Shown piece by piece: positions 15,009-15,943 of a stretch of 15,943 bases of DNA. The notes beneath the pieces were generated by a model. It was not told the DNA's origin. It worked only from the letters and a program-made list of their open reading frames with translations, and did no database searches. The position numbers were made by a program, and so were the translations under genes. How positions within the stretch are numbered: position 1 is the stretch's first letter; every line of letters begins with the position of its first letter. Source of the DNA: Parabacteroides sp. (lineage in GTDB: Bacteria; Bacteroidota; Bacteroidia; Bacteroidales; Tannerellaceae); contig JAHHQS010000088.1 of the NCBI GenBank assembly GCA_020026285.1, forward strand, positions 1 through 15,943, written 5' to 3'.

Positions 15009-15096
15009 CAGATATAACAGACAATGATGATAGCTGTCTGGTAAAACAAGTGTACCCATACACGATGTTTTTACCAAACAGCTATTCTTTTATCTG
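15009..15096 (+). terminator. Large hairpin, likely terminator of the DUF368 gene
   Basis: Positions 15030-15046 pair with 15069-15085 over 17 bp with one mismatch. The loop contains a nested 5-bp stem (GTGTA-CCCA-TACAC, 15050-15063). An outer CAGATA/TATCTG pair (15009-15014 with 15091-15096) closes the structure. TTCTTTTAT after the main stem is a modest T-tract, so it may terminate transcription or be a structured RNA. Confidence 0.6.
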
Positions 15097-15279
15097 ACAA
15101 CATATCCTTACGATCTCTTCTTCGTAAAGAGAATCTGACACAACAGGGTGTTCAATACCATCTCCCTGCTCAAAAAAGAAAAGAGGATTTGGATATTTAA
15201 TTGCCGATAAAGAACGTGTTAAAGACAGGTAATCAATTCTTCTGAAACAGTCTTGACTGAGATATTTCCGAATATTCAC
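15082..15279 (-). CDS. Doubtful small ORF or gene remnant
   Basis: This 65-codon frame starts at GTG and ends inside the hairpin that follows the DUF368 gene. I recognise no family. The sequence is not obviously low-complexity: a charged N-terminus, then YPNPLFFFEQGDGIEHPV in the middle (about 29-46) and an acidic C-terminus. The frame stays open for about 12 codons upstream of the GTG without an ATG, and I find no TAnnTTTG promoter. It could be a real small protein, the 3' remnant of a decayed gene, or chance. Confidence 0.25.
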   Translation of the reverse strand: MNIRKYLSQDCFRRIDYLSLTRSLSAIKYPNPLFFFEQGDGIEHPVVSDSLYEEEIVRICCQIKE

Positions 15280-15360
15280 AAAATATGATATACAATATTG
15301 AAATATTATATTTTATAAGAATAAACAAAAGATAACTCATCAATCTCAATTTTATTTACG

Positions 15361-15368
15361 TACCTTTG
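15361..15368 (+). promoter_or_regulatory. Promoter -7 box for the M24 peptidase gene
   Basis: TACCTTTG matches the -7 consensus, 24 bases before the ATG at 15393. The -33 region around 15338-15342 has no clear TTG. Confidence 0.5.
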
Positions 15369-15392
15369 ATGTCTAAATTTTAAAGAAATAGA

Positions 15393-15943
15393 ATGATTGC
15401 TCAAGATTTAATCCATGAATATCAGTCTAAGTGGAAACACATTCAAAAAACGATGCATGAAACTGGAGCAGACGGTTGTCTTTTATCCATGGGAGTAAAT
15501 ATCTTTTACACTACAGGAGTAATGTATAACGGATATTTTTATCTTCCTGCAGAAGGAGATCCTCTTTTTTTCGTAAAACGCCCTAACGGCCTTGATGGGA
15601 AACAGACTATCTATATCCGTAAACCAGAGCAAATACCTGTATTTTTACAAGAACGAGGTTACTCCTTACCTAAAAGAATCATGCTAGAAGCGGGTGAACT
15701 TCCTTTTTCAGACTATACCAGATTACTAAAAATATTCAATCTTACAGAAGCTGGAGATGCAACCTCCATGTTGCGACTGATCAGAAGAGTAAAAACTCCC
15801 TGGGAGATAGAACAAACCCGCCTTTGTGCCAGACAACATGAAGCTGTTTATGAAGAAATTCCTTCTTGCTTCCGTATGGGAATGACAGATTTGGAATTTC
15901 AGTTTGAAATAGAACACAGAATGAGACTTCATGGCTCAATGGG
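15393..15943 (+). CDS. M24-family (Xaa-Pro type) aminopeptidase, N-terminal part
   Basis: The gene runs off the right edge after 183 codons without a stop, so only the N-terminal region is visible. Residues about 5-125 form a creatinase-N-like domain that begins with a helix and SMGVNIFYTTGV (about 34-45), the usual tip of this domain. At about 127-183 the catalytic pita-bread domain begins with MLRLIRRVKTPWEIEQTRLCARQ, the characteristic entry of aminopeptidase P and prolidase-like proteins, then EIEHRMRLHG. The metal ligands (two Asp, His, two Glu) would lie beyond the window. The ATG at 15393 follows a promoter box at a short distance. Substrate specificity cannot be judged. Confidence 0.9.
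   Translation, partial: MIAQDLIHEYQSKWKHIQKTMHETGADGCLLSMGVNIFYTTGVMYNGYFYLPAEGDPLFFVKRPNGLDGKQTIYIRKPEQIPVFLQERGYSLPKRIMLEAGELPFSDYTRLLKIFNLTEAGDATSMLRLIRRVKTPWEIEQTRLCARQHEAVYEEIPSCFRMGMTDLEFQFEIEHRMRLHGSM

Larger units (their letters stand above)
14997..15392. other. 396-base intergenic region with little coding evidence
   Basis: The first 100 bases hold a large imperfect hairpin. The middle contains a minus-strand open frame of 65 codons with a GTG start, described separately. A smaller hairpin TCTCTT...AAGAGA lies near 15115-15133. From about 15280 to 15360 the DNA is strongly AT-rich, and a promoter box follows at 15361. I see no tRNA, riboswitch or repeat element here. Confidence 0.6.

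Noticed and set aside
15726..15932. Minus-strand open frame of 68 codons inside the M24 peptidase gene
   Set aside because: It is antisense to a well-supported coding region and shows no features of its own.
1..15943. Mobile elements, CRISPR arrays, tRNA/rRNA genes or defence systems
   Set aside because: I looked for repeated spacers, transposase or integrase motifs, cloverleaf structures and nuclease or toxin families and saw none; the gene content is core housekeeping.

Overview
The window is a stretch of housekeeping chromosome from a member of the Bacteroidota, most likely the order Bacteroidales. Several things point there: AT-rich intergenic DNA, repeated TAnnTTTG boxes (the -7 element of Bacteroidota sigma factor promoters) ahead of most transcription units, start codons without recognisable Shine-Dalgarno sequences, and lineage-typical families (DUF3276 PUR-like protein, DUF5606, a PorT/SprT-like barrel, a long NusB, an FtsH with an acidic tail). 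Species cannot be fixed from the sequence. I saw no tRNA, rRNA, CRISPR array, insertion sequence, phage gene or defence gene.

Layout. 1-3573 (+): rsfS, ftsH, then cdsA behind its own terminator and promoter. 3560-4261 (-): a PorT/SprT-like outer-membrane barrel converging on and overlapping cdsA. 4417-4587 (+): a 56-residue 2[4Fe-4S] ferredoxin. 4684-5064 (-): a PUR-alpha-like protein; it shares a bidirectional terminator with the ferredoxin. 5275-8711 (+): nusB, yajC, ybbR-like, coaE and a DUF5606 gene. 8800-9438 (-): a FtsB/DivIC-type septum protein with a directly abutting small membrane-protein gene. 9592-12095 (+): dnaX, overlapping by ATGA with a PAP2 phosphatase gene. 12204-13943 (+): glnS. 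14076-14996 (+): a DUF368/PopT family gene. 14997-15392 has a large hairpin and one doubtful small ORF. 15393 to the edge (+): the start of an M24 (Xaa-Pro type) peptidase.

The genes serve core functions: ribosome silencing, membrane proteolysis, phospholipid synthesis, antitermination, Sec translocation, CoA synthesis, division, replication, tRNA charging and carrier-lipid recycling. I see no new multigene system. The most interesting signal is inside dnaX: a run of nine A residues exactly where the clamp-loader core ends and the tau-specific part begins. Both alternative frames hit a stop within a few codons, so slippage there would yield a gamma-like short subunit, as in E. coli (ribosomal frameshift) and Thermus (transcriptional slippage). 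Other points of interest are a NusB with a large insertion that looks like duplicated NusB helices, non-ATG starts for cdsA and the PorT-like gene, a 20-bp dyad over the glnS promoter, and a four-cysteine site in GlnRS.
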